From positions 1,922,001 through 1,986,000 of the forward strand of contig CAVVMG010000001.1 of NCBI GenBank assembly GCA_963749415.1: 64,000 nt of DNA. The letters are read 5' to 3'. The position numbers and the translations under genes were made by a program. Origin of the DNA: JALYNX01 sp963749415 (GTDB lineage Bacteria; Actinomycetota; Acidimicrobiia; Spongiisociales; ZC4RG35). Below the pieces are notes generated by a model, which saw nothing but the letters and a program-made list of their open reading frames with translations, had not been told where the DNA came from and made no database searches. Numbering within the stretch: position 1 is the first letter of the stretch; the number at the start of each line of letters is the position of its first letter. Below, piece after piece: positions 9,341 to 21,292 of this stretch.

Positions 9341-10498
9341 ATGCTCCGCTTCATGACCGCAGGCGAGTCGCACGGCCCTGGTCTGGTGACCATCGTGGAA
9401 GGGCTGCCCCGCGGCCTCGAGGTCTCCATAGATGGCATCGCCGGTGAGCTGGCCCGACGACGGCTGGGGTTCGGCCGGGGCAACCGGATGGCGATCGAAA
9501 AGGACGGGCTGGAGATTCTCGGCGGAATTCGCCACGGGATCACTCTTGGCTCCCCGGTCGCAGTGGTCATCAGGAACACCGAGTGGCCACGGTGGGCCGA
9601 GGAGATGAGCCCGGAGCCGGCTCCGGTTCGCAAGCCCGTGACCAGGCCCCGCCCGGGGCACGCCGACCTCGCCGGGATGCTCAAGTACGGGACAGATGAC
9701 GGACGGGACATCCTGGAGCGCGCTTCCGCGAGAGAAACCGCGGCGCGGACCGTGGCCGGGTTCCTGGCGAAGACCCTGCTCAGGGCGGTCGGGGTGGAGG
9801 TGCTCAGCCATGTCGTCGCCATCGGGGAAGTGGAGAGTCAGGGGCCGACACCGGGCCCCGGAGACCTCGATGCCGTCGATGCCAGCCCCGTGCGCTGTTT
9901 CGACCAGGAGTCGAGTGCCGCGATGGTCGAGCTCATCGAGGACGCCAAGGAGCAACGGGACACGCTGGGTGGGGTGTTCGAGGTCCTGGCCTACGGCGTG
10001 CCGGCCGGGATCGGATCCCATGTCCACTACGACCGCCGGCTCGACGGGATGCTGGCCGCCGGGTTGATGTCGATTCCGGCGATCAAGGGCGTGGAGGTCG
10101 GTGATGGGTTCGAGGTCGCCCATCTCCCCGGCTCGAAATCCCATGACGAGATCGTCTCCGAAGGTTCGAGTCTGGTGCGCCCCACCAATCGTGCGGGCGG
10201 CATCGAGGGCGGTATCAGCAACGGGGAGACCATCAGGGTGAAGGCGGCGATGAAGCCGATCTCCACGTTGATGCGCCCCCTGCGCACGGTCGACATGAGC
10301 ACGGGCGAAGCGGCCGAGGCGGTGCGCGAGCGATCCGATGTCTGTGCAGTCCCGGCCGCGGGCGTCGTCGGGGAGCAGATGGTGGCCCTGACCCTGGGTG
10401 CCGAGTTCCAGCGCAAGTTCGGGGGCGACACGGTTCGGGAGTTCACCACCGCCGTCGACGCCTATCGGGAGTCACTTGCCGAACGTCTCGAGCGATGA
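9341..10498 (+). CDS. aroC: Chorismate synthase
   Basis: FMN-dependent enzyme converting 5-enolpyruvylshikimate-3-phosphate to chorismate, the last step of the shikimate pathway. The 385-residue length is typical. Family signatures seen are GESHGPGLVTIVEGLP at the N-terminus, RRRLGFGRGNRM, RPGHADLAGMLKY, and FEVAHLPGSKSHDEI with the following NRAGGIEGGISNGE. It overlaps aroK (ATGA), starting the tight block aroC-aroK-aroB. A TAGCAT -10-like hexamer ends six bases before the ATG, the spacing of a leaderless transcript. Confidence 0.97.
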   Translation: MLRFMTAGESHGPGLVTIVEGLPRGLEVSIDGIAGELARRRLGFGRGNRMAIEKDGLEILGGIRHGITLGSPVAVVIRNTEWPRWAEEMSPEPAPVRKPVTRPRPGHADLAGMLKYGTDDGRDILERASARETAARTVAGFLAKTLLRAVGVEVLSHVVAIGEVESQGPTPGPGDLDAVDASPVRCFDQESSAAMVELIEDAKEQRDTLGGVFEVLAYGVPAGIGSHVHYDRRLDGMLAAGLMSIPAIKGVEVGDGFEVAHLPGSKSHDEIVSEGSSLVRPTNRAGGIEGGISNGETIRVKAAMKPISTLMRPLRTVDMSTGEAAEAVRERSDVCAVPAAGVVGEQMVALTLGAEFQRKFGGDTVREFTTAVDAYRESLAERLER

Positions 10499-10998
10499 CC
10501 ATGTGGCTCACCGGGATGATGGGCTCGGGTAAGACGTCGTGCGGGATGAAAGCCGCAGCTTCCCTGGGGGTCCCGTTTCATGACACCGATGTCGAGGTGA
10601 CCCGGGAAACCGGGAGCACGATCCCGGAGTTGTGGGCTTCGATTGGGGAGGATGGGTTCAGGGACCTGGAGCGCGCCGCGGTGTCACGCTTCGCGGGCAA
10701 AGTGGCAATCGTCGCCACCGGCGGGGGAGCGGTGACCGATGTGCGAAATCGCGAGGCGATGTCGGCCTCGGGGACGGTGGTGTGGCTGCAAGCCCCGGCC
10801 GAGGTCCTCCTGGCCCGGCTGGGCGGCGAAGGTGAGCGGCCACTCCTCGCCCCGGGCGCCGATCCGCTTGTCGTCTTGCGTGATCTGGCTGCCGAGCGCT
10901 CTGGCTGGTACGTGGAGCTCGCCGATCACGTGATCGATACCACGGACCGGACTGTCGACGATGTGGCCCGGGAGATCGAGGCGTTGTGGGAAACCTGA
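10495..10998 (+). CDS. aroK: Shikimate kinase
   Basis: Phosphorylates shikimate at the 3-hydroxyl using ATP. The 167 residues form a single P-loop domain: Walker A GMMGSGKTSCG at about residues 6-16, the substrate-binding DTDVEVTRETG, an FRDLE motif and the ATGGGAV loop. ERPLLAP belongs to the LID. The start overlaps the aroC stop by 4 bp and the end overlaps the aroB start by 13 bp, so the three genes are probably translated as one coupled block. Confidence 0.96.
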   Translation: MTMWLTGMMGSGKTSCGMKAAASLGVPFHDTDVEVTRETGSTIPELWASIGEDGFRDLERAAVSRFAGKVAIVATGGGAVTDVRNREAMSASGTVVWLQAPAEVLLARLGGEGERPLLAPGADPLVVLRDLAAERSGWYVELADHVIDTTDRTVDDVAREIEALWET

Positions 10999-12011
10999 CC
11001 GTCGCCGGGCGCACCGAGGTGATCATCGGGGAAGGGCTGCCCCAGAACGTATTGCCCGAGCGGTCTGACCGGCAACGAGTCGCCGTCCTCACCCAACCCG
11101 GGGCCACCAGGTATGCGCTCGGCATCGCCCAACAACTCAAGGAAGAGGGCCTTGCGATCGAGGTGGTCGGACTTCCCGACCGCGAGGAGGCGAAGACGCT
11201 GGAGGTGGCAGAGACGGTCTATGAGACGCTGGCCCGGCTCGGGCTGAGCCGCCACGACACGGTGCTGGGAGTCGGTGGTGGCTCCGTCACCGACCTCGCC
11301 GGCTTCGTAGCCGGGACCTGGCTGCGCGGAGTCGAGGTCGTCCACGTGCCGACGACTCTTCTCGGGGCGATCGACGCGTCGATAGGAGGCAAGTCGGGCG
11401 TCAACCTCGCGGGCAAGAACCTGGTCGGGGTGTTCTGGCACCCGAGCCGTGTCGTCGTCGACGTAGGGATCATGAAGGCGCTGCCCGCCGCGTTGCTCCG
11501 CGAGGGACTCGTCGAAGCCATGAAGGTCGGCTTGATCGGGGACCCGGGCCTCTTCGGGGCCATCGAAGACAGTGGAACCGATGTCAATCTCGAGGACGTG
11601 GTGCGCCGGGCGGTGGCAGTGAAGGCCCGGATCGTGGCCGAGGACGAGAGGGAGCTCGGAGTGCGCGCCCTGCTCAACCTGGGGCACACGATCGGCCATG
11701 CGATCGAGTTCGCCTCGCCGCTGTCCCATGGTGAGAGTGTCGGGATCGGGCTCGTGGCCGCCGCCCGGGTCTCCGAGTCCAAACTCGGGTTCATGGAGTC
11801 CCGGCGGGTCACGGCGTGCATCGAGGGGCTTGGCCTCCCCATCGAGGTCGACGGCCTGGACCGACAGCGGGTGATCGACCTGCTGCGCCATGACAAGAAG
11901 CGCGACGGTCAGGGCATGAGGATGGTCCTTCTGATGGAGATCGGCCAGGCGGTGGTGAGGCATGTCGACGGCGAGGACATCGATCTCGGCCTCGCAGCCG
12001 TCGGCCTGTGA
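10986..12011 (+). CDS. aroB: 3-dehydroquinate synthase
   Basis: NAD- and divalent-metal-dependent cyclase making 3-dehydroquinate from DAHP, the second shikimate-pathway step. The 341 residues are normal in length. The NAD-binding GVGGGSVTDLAGFVAGTW, the active-site segment TTLLGAIDASIGGKSGVN, and metal-ligand regions such as NLGHTIGHAIE are visible. The start is GTG at 10986, inside the 3' end of aroK. aroA, aroD and a DAHP synthase are not in the window. Confidence 0.97.
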   Translation: MGNLTVAGRTEVIIGEGLPQNVLPERSDRQRVAVLTQPGATRYALGIAQQLKEEGLAIEVVGLPDREEAKTLEVAETVYETLARLGLSRHDTVLGVGGGSVTDLAGFVAGTWLRGVEVVHVPTTLLGAIDASIGGKSGVNLAGKNLVGVFWHPSRVVVDVGIMKALPAALLREGLVEAMKVGLIGDPGLFGAIEDSGTDVNLEDVVRRAVAVKARIVAEDERELGVRALLNLGHTIGHAIEFASPLSHGESVGIGLVAAARVSESKLGFMESRRVTACIEGLGLPIEVDGLDRQRVIDLLRHDKKRDGQGMRMVLLMEIGQAVVRHVDGEDIDLGLAAVGL

Positions 12012-12056
12012 TCCGGGTACCGTCCCCGCCGGGCCCGGTCCCGTGAGACTCATCAG

Positions 12057-12614
12057 ATGATCAGCACCAACGACGTACGCCCCGGCATGGCCCTGCAACT
12101 CGGGGAAGGGCTGTTCACGATCGTCGAGTATCAGCACGTCAAGCCGGGCAAGGGCAAGGCTTTCGTGAGGATGAAGCTGAAGAACCTGGAGACCGGCCAG
12201 GTCCTCGACCGGACATTTCGCGCCGACGAGAACGTCGACCAGGCGATCATCGAGCGGCGGGACCACCAGTACCTCTATTCGGACGACCTCGGGTATCACT
12301 TCATGAACCTGGAGGACTTCGGGCAGATCGCCCTCAGTGCAGGGGACGTGGGTGCTGCCAGCGGATATCTGGTCGATGGCATGACCGTCAGCCTCACTCT
12401 CTACCGGGGAAGCCCGATCGGGGTCGAGATGCCGGCCGCCGTCGAACTGGCGGTGACCTATGCAGAGCCCGGGGTCAGAGGTGACACCCGGACCGGGGCC
12501 ACGAAGCCGGTGACCCTGGAGACCGGGATCCAGATCCAGGTCCCTCTATTCGTCGAGCAGGGGGACCGGGTCAAGGTCGACACCCGCTCCGGGGAGTATC
12601 TGACCCGGGTATGA
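12057..12614 (+). CDS. efp: Elongation factor P
   Basis: Ribosome-associated factor that relieves stalling at consecutive prolines. The 185 residues hold the three beta-barrel domains: an N-terminal KOW-like domain with the tip loop KPGKGKAF (the lysine modified in some bacteria), then the two OB-type domains ending in IQVPLFVEQGDRVKVDTRSGEYLTRV. No epmA/epmB-type modification gene is visible. It overlaps nusB by 4 bp. A TACCGT hexamer at 12018 could be the -10 element for this pair. Confidence 0.97.
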   Translation: MISTNDVRPGMALQLGEGLFTIVEYQHVKPGKGKAFVRMKLKNLETGQVLDRTFRADENVDQAIIERRDHQYLYSDDLGYHFMNLEDFGQIALSAGDVGAASGYLVDGMTVSLTLYRGSPIGVEMPAAVELAVTYAEPGVRGDTRTGATKPVTLETGIQIQVPLFVEQGDRVKVDTRSGEYLTRV

Positions 12615-13162
12615 GCCAGGGCAAGCCCCGGGCAGTGACGATTCCGGCCCGGGTCACCACAACCGAGCTCACCGAATGGATCGGGCGGCCGCTCGAGGAA
12701 GTGCAGGCGGTCCTCGACGCCCGCTCCGAGTCGTCGGCACCGGAAGACGTGATCGGGCCTGAGTTGGCGATCGCCGTGGCTCGGGCCCTGGGTGTCGAGT
12801 TGCTGGTCGAGCCGAGGGACCTCGCCCTGGAGACCCTCTACGAGCTGGAGACTCGAGGTGAGCAGGAAAGCGAGGGTCTGACGGGCCGAGCTGCCCGTTT
12901 GGTCGCCGGAGTCCAGGAGCACCGCGAGGCGCTCGATCACGAGATCGAGTCCGCCTCCGACCATTGGAGCGTGGCGAGGATGCCGGTCATCGACCGCTCG
13001 ATTCTCCGTCTGGGGCTCTTCGAGCTCGAACACGAGCCCGACATCCCAACCGGTGTCATCGTCTCTGAAGCGGTGCGCCTGGCACGGACCTACTCCACGG
13101 AGCGGTCGGGGTCCTTCGTAAACGGAGTCCTCGCCTCGCTGGCTCGGTCGGCCCGCCCTTAG
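12611..13162 (+). CDS. nusB: Transcription antitermination factor NusB with N-terminal IF2_N-like extension
   Basis: NusB pairs with NusE (S10) on boxA RNA to prevent termination in rRNA operons. The NusB helical domain occupies about residues 72-183, from RDLALETLYELETRGEQ through MPVIDRSILRLGLFELE to TGVIVSEAVRLARTYST and GSFVNGVLASL. The first ~70 residues are extra compared with ordinary NusB (about 135-150 residues). They read TELTEWIGRPLEEVQAVLDA, then about 15 residues, then ELAIAVARALGVEL, a helix pattern like the IF-2 N-terminal module. The start overlaps the efp stop (ATGA), supporting translation of the extension. Confidence 0.92.
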   Translation: MSQGKPRAVTIPARVTTTELTEWIGRPLEEVQAVLDARSESSAPEDVIGPELAIAVARALGVELLVEPRDLALETLYELETRGEQESEGLTGRAARLVAGVQEHREALDHEIESASDHWSVARMPVIDRSILRLGLFELEHEPDIPTGVIVSEAVRLARTYSTERSGSFVNGVLASLARSARP

Positions 13163-13176
13163 GGTCGGGCCCGAGG

Positions 13177-13206
13177 TTGCTCCGCACCGGCCTCGGCCGG
13201 TAGGCT
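13177..13206 (+). promoter_or_regulatory. Candidate promoter of the pyr operon
   Basis: A -35-like TTGCTC (13177-13182) and a -10-like TAGGCT (13201-13206) are separated by 18 bases. The predicted start site (~13213) lies just before the PyrR-binding element, so the leader would be about 42 nt. The -10 fits the actinobacterial TANNNT pattern; the -35 is only a moderate match. Confidence 0.5.
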
Positions 13207-13213
13207 CGACCCG

Positions 13214-13250
13214 CCTTTAAGGGACGGTCCCGTGAGACCGGGAAGGAGCA
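13214..13250 (+). promoter_or_regulatory. PyrR-binding leader element
   Basis: The leader contains the family motif TTTAAGGGA followed by a hairpin: GGTC (13226-13229), loop CCGTGA, GACC (13236-13239), then GGGAAGGAG, which is the ribosome-binding site six bases before the pyrR GTG. The CCGTGA loop closed by GGTC/GACC is the conserved PyrR recognition hairpin. Since the element abuts the Shine-Dalgarno sequence and no terminator follows, the likely mechanism is translational repression by UMP-bound PyrR, as proposed in mycobacteria, rather than Bacillus-type attenuation. Confidence 0.8.
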
Positions 13251-13254
13251 CTGA

Positions 13255-13821
13255 GTGTCGGGTTCTCGCGTCGGTGGCGATCAGCCGATGCCCCAGGTGA
13301 TGGGTGAAGAGGACATCGAGCGCGCCCTGCGCCGGATGGCACACGAGATCCTGGAACGTCACCGCGGCGCCGAGCAAGTCGTTCTCGTCGGGATCCACAC
13401 CAGGGGCGTGACACTGGCCAGGAGGCTGGCGGAATCGATCTCCGCCTTCGAAGGCGCCACCGTTCCCGTGGGTGAGCTCGACATCGAGCCCTATCGCGAC
13501 GATCTGGGCACCCGGCCGGCACGTGAGCCCAAGACCACCTCGATTCCGGTATCGATCACCGGTCGAAGTGTGATCGTCGTCGACGACGTCCTGTACACCG
13601 GGCGGACGATTCGCGCCGCCCTCGACGCCCTCTCCGACATCGGGCGGGCGACCAAGACCGAGCTCGCGGTCCTCATCGACCGCGGCCATCGACAGCTCCC
13701 GATACGTGCCGACTATGTCGGGAAGAACCTTCCGACCAGCCACCAGGAAACGGTCCGCGTCCGCCTCGGCGGAGTGGACGGGGACCAAGGGGTCTGGATC
13801 GAACGGACCGCGGTGGCATGA
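13255..13821 (+). CDS. pyrR: Bifunctional pyr operon regulator / uracil phosphoribosyltransferase PyrR
   Basis: RNA-binding regulator of pyrimidine genes with uracil phosphoribosyltransferase activity. The 188 residues include IERALRRMAHEILERH, GIHTRGVTLARRL and the PRPP-binding motif VIVVDDVLYTGRTIRAALDAL (about residues 101-121). GTG 13255 has a strong GGAAGGAG site. It heads pyrR-pyrB-pyrC-carA-carB-pyrD-pyrF and overlaps pyrB by 4 bp. Its own leader holds the recognition hairpin, so the operon is autoregulated by UMP supply. Confidence 0.95.
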   Translation: MSGSRVGGDQPMPQVMGEEDIERALRRMAHEILERHRGAEQVVLVGIHTRGVTLARRLAESISAFEGATVPVGELDIEPYRDDLGTRPAREPKTTSIPVSITGRSVIVVDDVLYTGRTIRAALDALSDIGRATKTELAVLIDRGHRQLPIRADYVGKNLPTSHQETVRVRLGGVDGDQGVWIERTAVA

Positions 13822-14723
13822 GCGGCCTGATCTCCCTGAGAGGCATGGATCCAGGCCGCCTCGATGAACTGATCGATCGTGGTGAGATTTATGCGAAGCA
13901 GGTGGCGTCGAGGGACACCCCGGGTACCGAGCTCGAGGGTCGGACCGTGGCCACTGTGTTCTACGAGCCCTCGACGAGGACTCGCCTCTCATTCGAGAAG
14001 GCGGCGATGCTCGTCGGGGCACAGGTGTTGACCTTCACCCCGGAGACCTCGTCGATGGAAAAAGGTGAGTCGTTGAAAGACACGATGCTCACCTTGGCCG
14101 CCATCGGGTGTGACCTGTTCGTGGTGCGCCATGGAGCCCGAGGGGTTGCCACGCTCGTGGAGCGGTGGACCGGGGTGCCGGTGGTAAACGCCGGGGACGG
14201 CCGGGGTGAGCACCCCACTCAGGCCCTGGCCGACGCGCTGACGCTGCGGCAGCATTTTGGAAGCCTGTCCGGCCTCCGGTTGGGCATCGTGGGGGACGTG
14301 AGGAACAGCCGCGTGGCCCGAAGCCTGCTCTGGTCGCTCCCGGCCCTCGGCGTTGGGGTCACCCTCATCGGCCCCGGTCCTCTGCTTCCCGAGGCCAATC
14401 CATGGGATGTTCAGATGAGCGCCGATTTCGATGCAGCTCTCCCGGAGCTCGATGTCGTGTACATGCTGCGGATGCAGCTGGAGCGTGGTGCCGCGGCCGG
14501 ACTACCCGGCCTCGATGGATATCACGCTCGATACGGCCTCACGGAGGCACGGCTCGACTCCCTCCCCGTTGACACCGTCGTGATGCACCCGGGGCCGATC
14601 AACCGCGGGGTCGAGTTGAGCCACAAGGCAGCCGATGGGCCGCGATCGCTGATCCTCGAACAAGTGCGGAACGGGGTCCCGGTGCGCATGGCTGTCCTCG
14701 CCGATTGTGTGGTCCACGAGTGA
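13818..14723 (+). CDS. pyrB: Aspartate carbamoyltransferase catalytic subunit
   Basis: Condenses carbamoyl phosphate with aspartate, the committed step of pyrimidine synthesis. Of 301 residues, the carbamoyl-phosphate motif FYEPSTRTRLSFE is at about 49-61, EKGESLKDT supplies the catalytic Lys region, and HPTQALADALTL is conserved. No regulatory pyrI is present, as in most Gram-positive bacteria. The start overlaps pyrR (ATGA) and the stop overlaps the GTG of pyrC. Confidence 0.97.
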   Translation: MSGLISLRGMDPGRLDELIDRGEIYAKQVASRDTPGTELEGRTVATVFYEPSTRTRLSFEKAAMLVGAQVLTFTPETSSMEKGESLKDTMLTLAAIGCDLFVVRHGARGVATLVERWTGVPVVNAGDGRGEHPTQALADALTLRQHFGSLSGLRLGIVGDVRNSRVARSLLWSLPALGVGVTLIGPGPLLPEANPWDVQMSADFDAALPELDVVYMLRMQLERGAAAGLPGLDGYHARYGLTEARLDSLPVDTVVMHPGPINRGVELSHKAADGPRSLILEQVRNGVPVRMAVLADCVVHE

Positions 14724-15988
14724 TCTTCTTCAGAGGGGCCCGCGTCTTCCAATCCTCCGGCCTTGTCACAACCTCGGTGCTCGTCGATGCCGGGACGGTG
14801 GTGGCCGTCGGCGAGTTGGAGCCGCCGCCCGGGGCGCTGGTGGTGGAGGCGGCGGGAGCTGTGCTCGGGCCCGGCTTCGTCGATCTGCACACCCATCTTC
14901 GGGAGCCCGGACAGACCTGGAAGGAAGACCTCGCCAGCGGCGCGGAGGCAGCGGCGGCTGGCGGGTTCACCGCCGTGGTCGCGATGCCGAACACCGACCC
15001 GCCCACCGACGACGGCAAGACCGTGGCTCGGCTCAAGGCGCGCGCCGATGAGATCGAAATGGTGGAAGTGGTGGTCGCCGGGTCGTTGACCAGGGCCAGG
15101 CAGGGAATCGACATGGCCGACTTCGATGCGATGTACGAGAACGGGGTGCGGTTCTTCACCGATGACGGGGATTCGGTCGCCGACGCCGGGCTCATGCGCC
15201 GGATCATGGCCTATCTGTCCGACTTCCCCAACGTCGTGGTCGGGGATCACCCCGAGGACCGGGCGATCTCCCGGGATGGCCACATCAACGAGGGTTTGTA
15301 CTCGGCGATGCACGGGATCGCTGGGCTCCCTGCGATCGCCGAAGAGGTCGTCGTCTCCAGGGATCTGGCGCTAGCTGCCGAGAGCGGCGCCCGCCTCCAC
15401 CTCCAGCACCTCTCCACGGCTGTCTCCGTGGAACTGGTGCGACGCGCCAAGGACGATGGACTCGAGGTGACGTGCGAGGTCACTCCCCACCATCTGCTCC
15501 TCGACGAGTCCGCCCTGGAAGAGCTCGACACCAACCTCAAGATGTATCCCCCTTTGCGCCGCGCCGAGGATCGAGCCGGATTGGTGGCCGGCCTCATCGA
15601 CGGTACGGTCGACGCCGTGGCCACGGATCACGCACCACATGCGACCGCCGACAAAGACGTGCCCTTCGAAGACGCTCCTCGTGGTGTGATCGGGCTCGAG
15701 ACCGCGGCTGCTGCATCACTGCAGGCCCTCGGTGGGGATGTCGAAACGCTTTTCCGGAGGCTCAGCATCACTCCGGCCCGGATCGCAGGCCTAGACCACC
15801 AGGGAAACCATGTCGAGCCCGGGATCGAGGCCAATCTCGTGCTCTTCGACCCGGCACGACGCTGGAGCCCCGACGCCTTCCACTCGAAGTCGGCCAACAG
15901 CCCGTTCCTCGGGATGGAGATGGAGGGCAAGGTCCTGATGACACTGCATCGGGGCGTCGTCGTATTCGAGGAAGGGCAGCATGCCTGA
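14720..15988 (+). CDS. pyrC: Dihydroorotase
   Basis: Zinc metalloenzyme cyclising carbamoyl-aspartate to dihydroorotate. The GTG at 14720, overlapping the pyrB stop (GTGA), gives MIFFRGARVF and 422 residues; a TTG at 14705 is a poorer alternative. The metal-binding motif DLHTHLREPGQTWKED lies at about residues 54-69, DDGDSVADAG and the conserved histidines HLQHLST and VTPHHLLLDE follow, and the catalytic Asp is in AVATDHAPH. This is the class I type found in Gram-positive pyr operons. It overlaps carA by 8 bp. Confidence 0.96.
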   Translation: MIFFRGARVFQSSGLVTTSVLVDAGTVVAVGELEPPPGALVVEAAGAVLGPGFVDLHTHLREPGQTWKEDLASGAEAAAAGGFTAVVAMPNTDPPTDDGKTVARLKARADEIEMVEVVVAGSLTRARQGIDMADFDAMYENGVRFFTDDGDSVADAGLMRRIMAYLSDFPNVVVGDHPEDRAISRDGHINEGLYSAMHGIAGLPAIAEEVVVSRDLALAAESGARLHLQHLSTAVSVELVRRAKDDGLEVTCEVTPHHLLLDESALEELDTNLKMYPPLRRAEDRAGLVAGLIDGTVDAVATDHAPHATADKDVPFEDAPRGVIGLETAAAASLQALGGDVETLFRRLSITPARIAGLDHQGNHVEPGIEANLVLFDPARRWSPDAFHSKSANSPFLGMEMEGKVLMTLHRGVVVFEEGQHA

Positions 15989-17147
15989 GCGGTCCAGCCC
16001 GGCTCTGCTCTGCACCGCGGATGGAGCCGTGTTCGCGGGCCGCGCCGTGGGCGCGGGCGGGGTCGTCACCGGCGAGGCAGTGTTCAACACCTCGATGACC
16101 GGATACCAGGAGATCCTCACCGACCCCTCTTATGCAGGTCAAGTGGTTGTGATGACCGCATCCCATATCGGCAACTACGGGCAGACGGGCCATGATGACC
16201 AGTCCTCGGCGCCACAGATCTCAGGGTTCGTGATGAGGGCGACCTCGCGCCGGGATTCGAACTGGAGGTCGGAGGGCTCTATCGGCGAGTACTTCCAGCG
16301 CTTCGGTGTCGTGGCGATCACAGATATCGACACCAGGCGCCTCACCCGGCACATCCGGGAGCGCGGGGCCATGCCGGTGGCGATGGGTAGCGATGTCGAC
16401 CAGGCCGACCTGTTGGCGATGGCTGCCGCCGCCCCCTCGATGGAGGGCCAGGACCTGGTCTCGGCGGTCACCACGCGACAGCCCTACCGCGTGGAGGCGT
16501 CGGGCGTCGCCCGGGGGCGGGTGGTCGCCCTCGACCTCGGGATCAAGAAGGACATCCTCTCCAACCTCGCGGATCGCGGGTTCATGGTGGACGTGGTCCC
16601 GGCACACACGGATGCGGAGACGATCCTTGGCCTCTCGCCCGACGGTGTGTTCGTCTCCAACGGGCCCGGTGACCCCGAGCCGCTCCTCGAGACGACCCGG
16701 ACCCTTCAGGGCCTATTGGGCAGAATCCCGTTGTTCGGGATCTGCCTCGGGCACCAGGTGCTCGGCCTGGCAGTGGGGGCCCGCACCTACAAGCTGGGCT
16801 TCGGCCACCACGGCGGGAACCACCCGGTGCGAAGACTCGAAGATGGCAGGGTGGAGGTCACCTCCCAGAATCATGGTTTCGCCGTCGACCTGTGGAGCAT
16901 GACCGATTCCGAGGCGCCGTCGCATGACGGCCTCGCCGGGCCCGAATTGCTCCCGGCCCAAGTCAGCACCGAGTTCGGCGACGTGGTCCCCACCCACCAG
17001 AACCTGAATGACGGCACTCTGGAAGGGATGCGCCTCCTCGAGGTTCCGGCCTTCTCGGTCCAGTATCACCCGGAGGCCGCGCCCGGACCCCGGGACTCAC
17101 GAGGGCTCTTCGACGACTTCGTGGCGCTGATCGAGGGGAGCGCTTAG
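15981..17147 (+). CDS. carA: Carbamoyl-phosphate synthase small (glutaminase) subunit
   Basis: Hydrolyses glutamine and channels ammonia to CarB. The 388 residues carry the CPSase small-chain domain (TGEAVFNTSMTGYQEILTDP) and a class I glutamine amidotransferase domain with the nucleophile in FGICLGHQVLGLA (Cys ~255) and the His/Glu pair in VQYHPEAAPGP. ATG 15981 lies inside the end of pyrC, and the TAG stop is immediately followed by the GTG of carB. Being inside the pyr operon it is expected to follow PyrR control. Confidence 0.97.
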   Translation: MPERSSPALLCTADGAVFAGRAVGAGGVVTGEAVFNTSMTGYQEILTDPSYAGQVVVMTASHIGNYGQTGHDDQSSAPQISGFVMRATSRRDSNWRSEGSIGEYFQRFGVVAITDIDTRRLTRHIRERGAMPVAMGSDVDQADLLAMAAAAPSMEGQDLVSAVTTRQPYRVEASGVARGRVVALDLGIKKDILSNLADRGFMVDVVPAHTDAETILGLSPDGVFVSNGPGDPEPLLETTRTLQGLLGRIPLFGICLGHQVLGLAVGARTYKLGFGHHGGNHPVRRLEDGRVEVTSQNHGFAVDLWSMTDSEAPSHDGLAGPELLPAQVSTEFGDVVPTHQNLNDGTLEGMRLLEVPAFSVQYHPEAAPGPRDSRGLFDDFVALIEGSA

Positions 17148-20374
<3,227 letters not shown>

Positions 20375-20393
<19 letters not shown>

Positions 20394-21292
20394 GCGTGGA
20401 CCTGGGGCGGCTGAGGCTCCGGTCACCCCTCATCGCAGCATCGGGCACCGTTGGCTCGGTGTGGGAATGGGCCGACGTCGCCGATGTTGGCCCCTATGGC
20501 GCTGCGGTGGCCAAGTCGGTGGCGCCGGTCGCCTGGCCGGGCCGCGACGCTCCCCGACTCGCCCCGGATGGGGTGGGGATGCTCAATGGCATCGGCATCC
20601 AAAACCCGGGGATCGAGCACTGGGCAGAGGCAATGACCCCGATCATGAGTGACCTCGGGGTTCCGGTGTGGGGGTCGGCAGTCGGCTCCACGGTCGAGGA
20701 CTTTGCTTTGGTGGCCAAGGGCCTCGCGGCAGCCGGTGTGGAGGCATTGGAGGTGAATCTCTCGTGCCCCAATCTGGAAGACGGGCGCATGTTCGCTCTC
20801 GATGCCGATCGGGCAGGGGAAGTGGTGGCCGGGGTGAGGTCGGTGGTCGATGTGGCCGTCGGCGCCAAGTTGTCTCCCAACGCCGACCGGATCGTCGACG
20901 TGGCACAGGCATGTCTGGCGGGCGGAGCCGATTTCCTCACACTCACCAACACCGCCCTCGGCTTCGGTGTGTCCATCGAGGAGCGGCGGCCCCTCCTCTC
21001 CGGTGGGGTCGGCGGGTACAGCGGGCCCGGCTTGAAGCCGATCGCGATGCGCTGTGTCTACGAAGTGGCCACCGCTGTGCCCGGCGTTCCCATCGTGGGA
21101 TGTGGAGGAGTCACGTCCGGGCGGGACGTGGTGGAGTATCTGATGGCGGGGGCTTCGGCGGTCGCCTTGGGAACGGTGCACTTCGCGGAACCGAAGGCCG
21201 GAGCCCGGATCGAGCGCGAGCTGATGCGGGAAATGAGCCGCCTCGGGGTGGCGGAGGCGTCGGGCCTGATCGGCGCGGTCCGCCCATGGTGA
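20375..21292 (+). CDS. pyrD: Dihydroorotate dehydrogenase, class 1 (1B-like)
   Basis: FMN enzyme oxidising dihydroorotate to orotate. The 305 residues form a TIM barrel with LIAASGTVGS, GIGIQNPGIEHW, the catalytic Cys in EVNLSCPNLEDGRMF, TLTNTALGF and the phosphate-binding GCGGVTSGRDVVEYLMAGASAV (split across strands 7 and 8). A Cys base and no N-terminal membrane helix indicate class 1; the sequence is closest to 1B. The usual 1B partner pyrK is not adjacent: carB runs directly into pyrD. The ATG 20375 start overlaps carB. Confidence 0.94.

Noticed and set aside
9149..12299. Long antisense open frames opposite aroC and aroB-efp (up to 457 residues)
   Set aside because: They lie wholly opposite well-conserved genes, have no recognisable motif, and long antisense frames are expected at this GC content.
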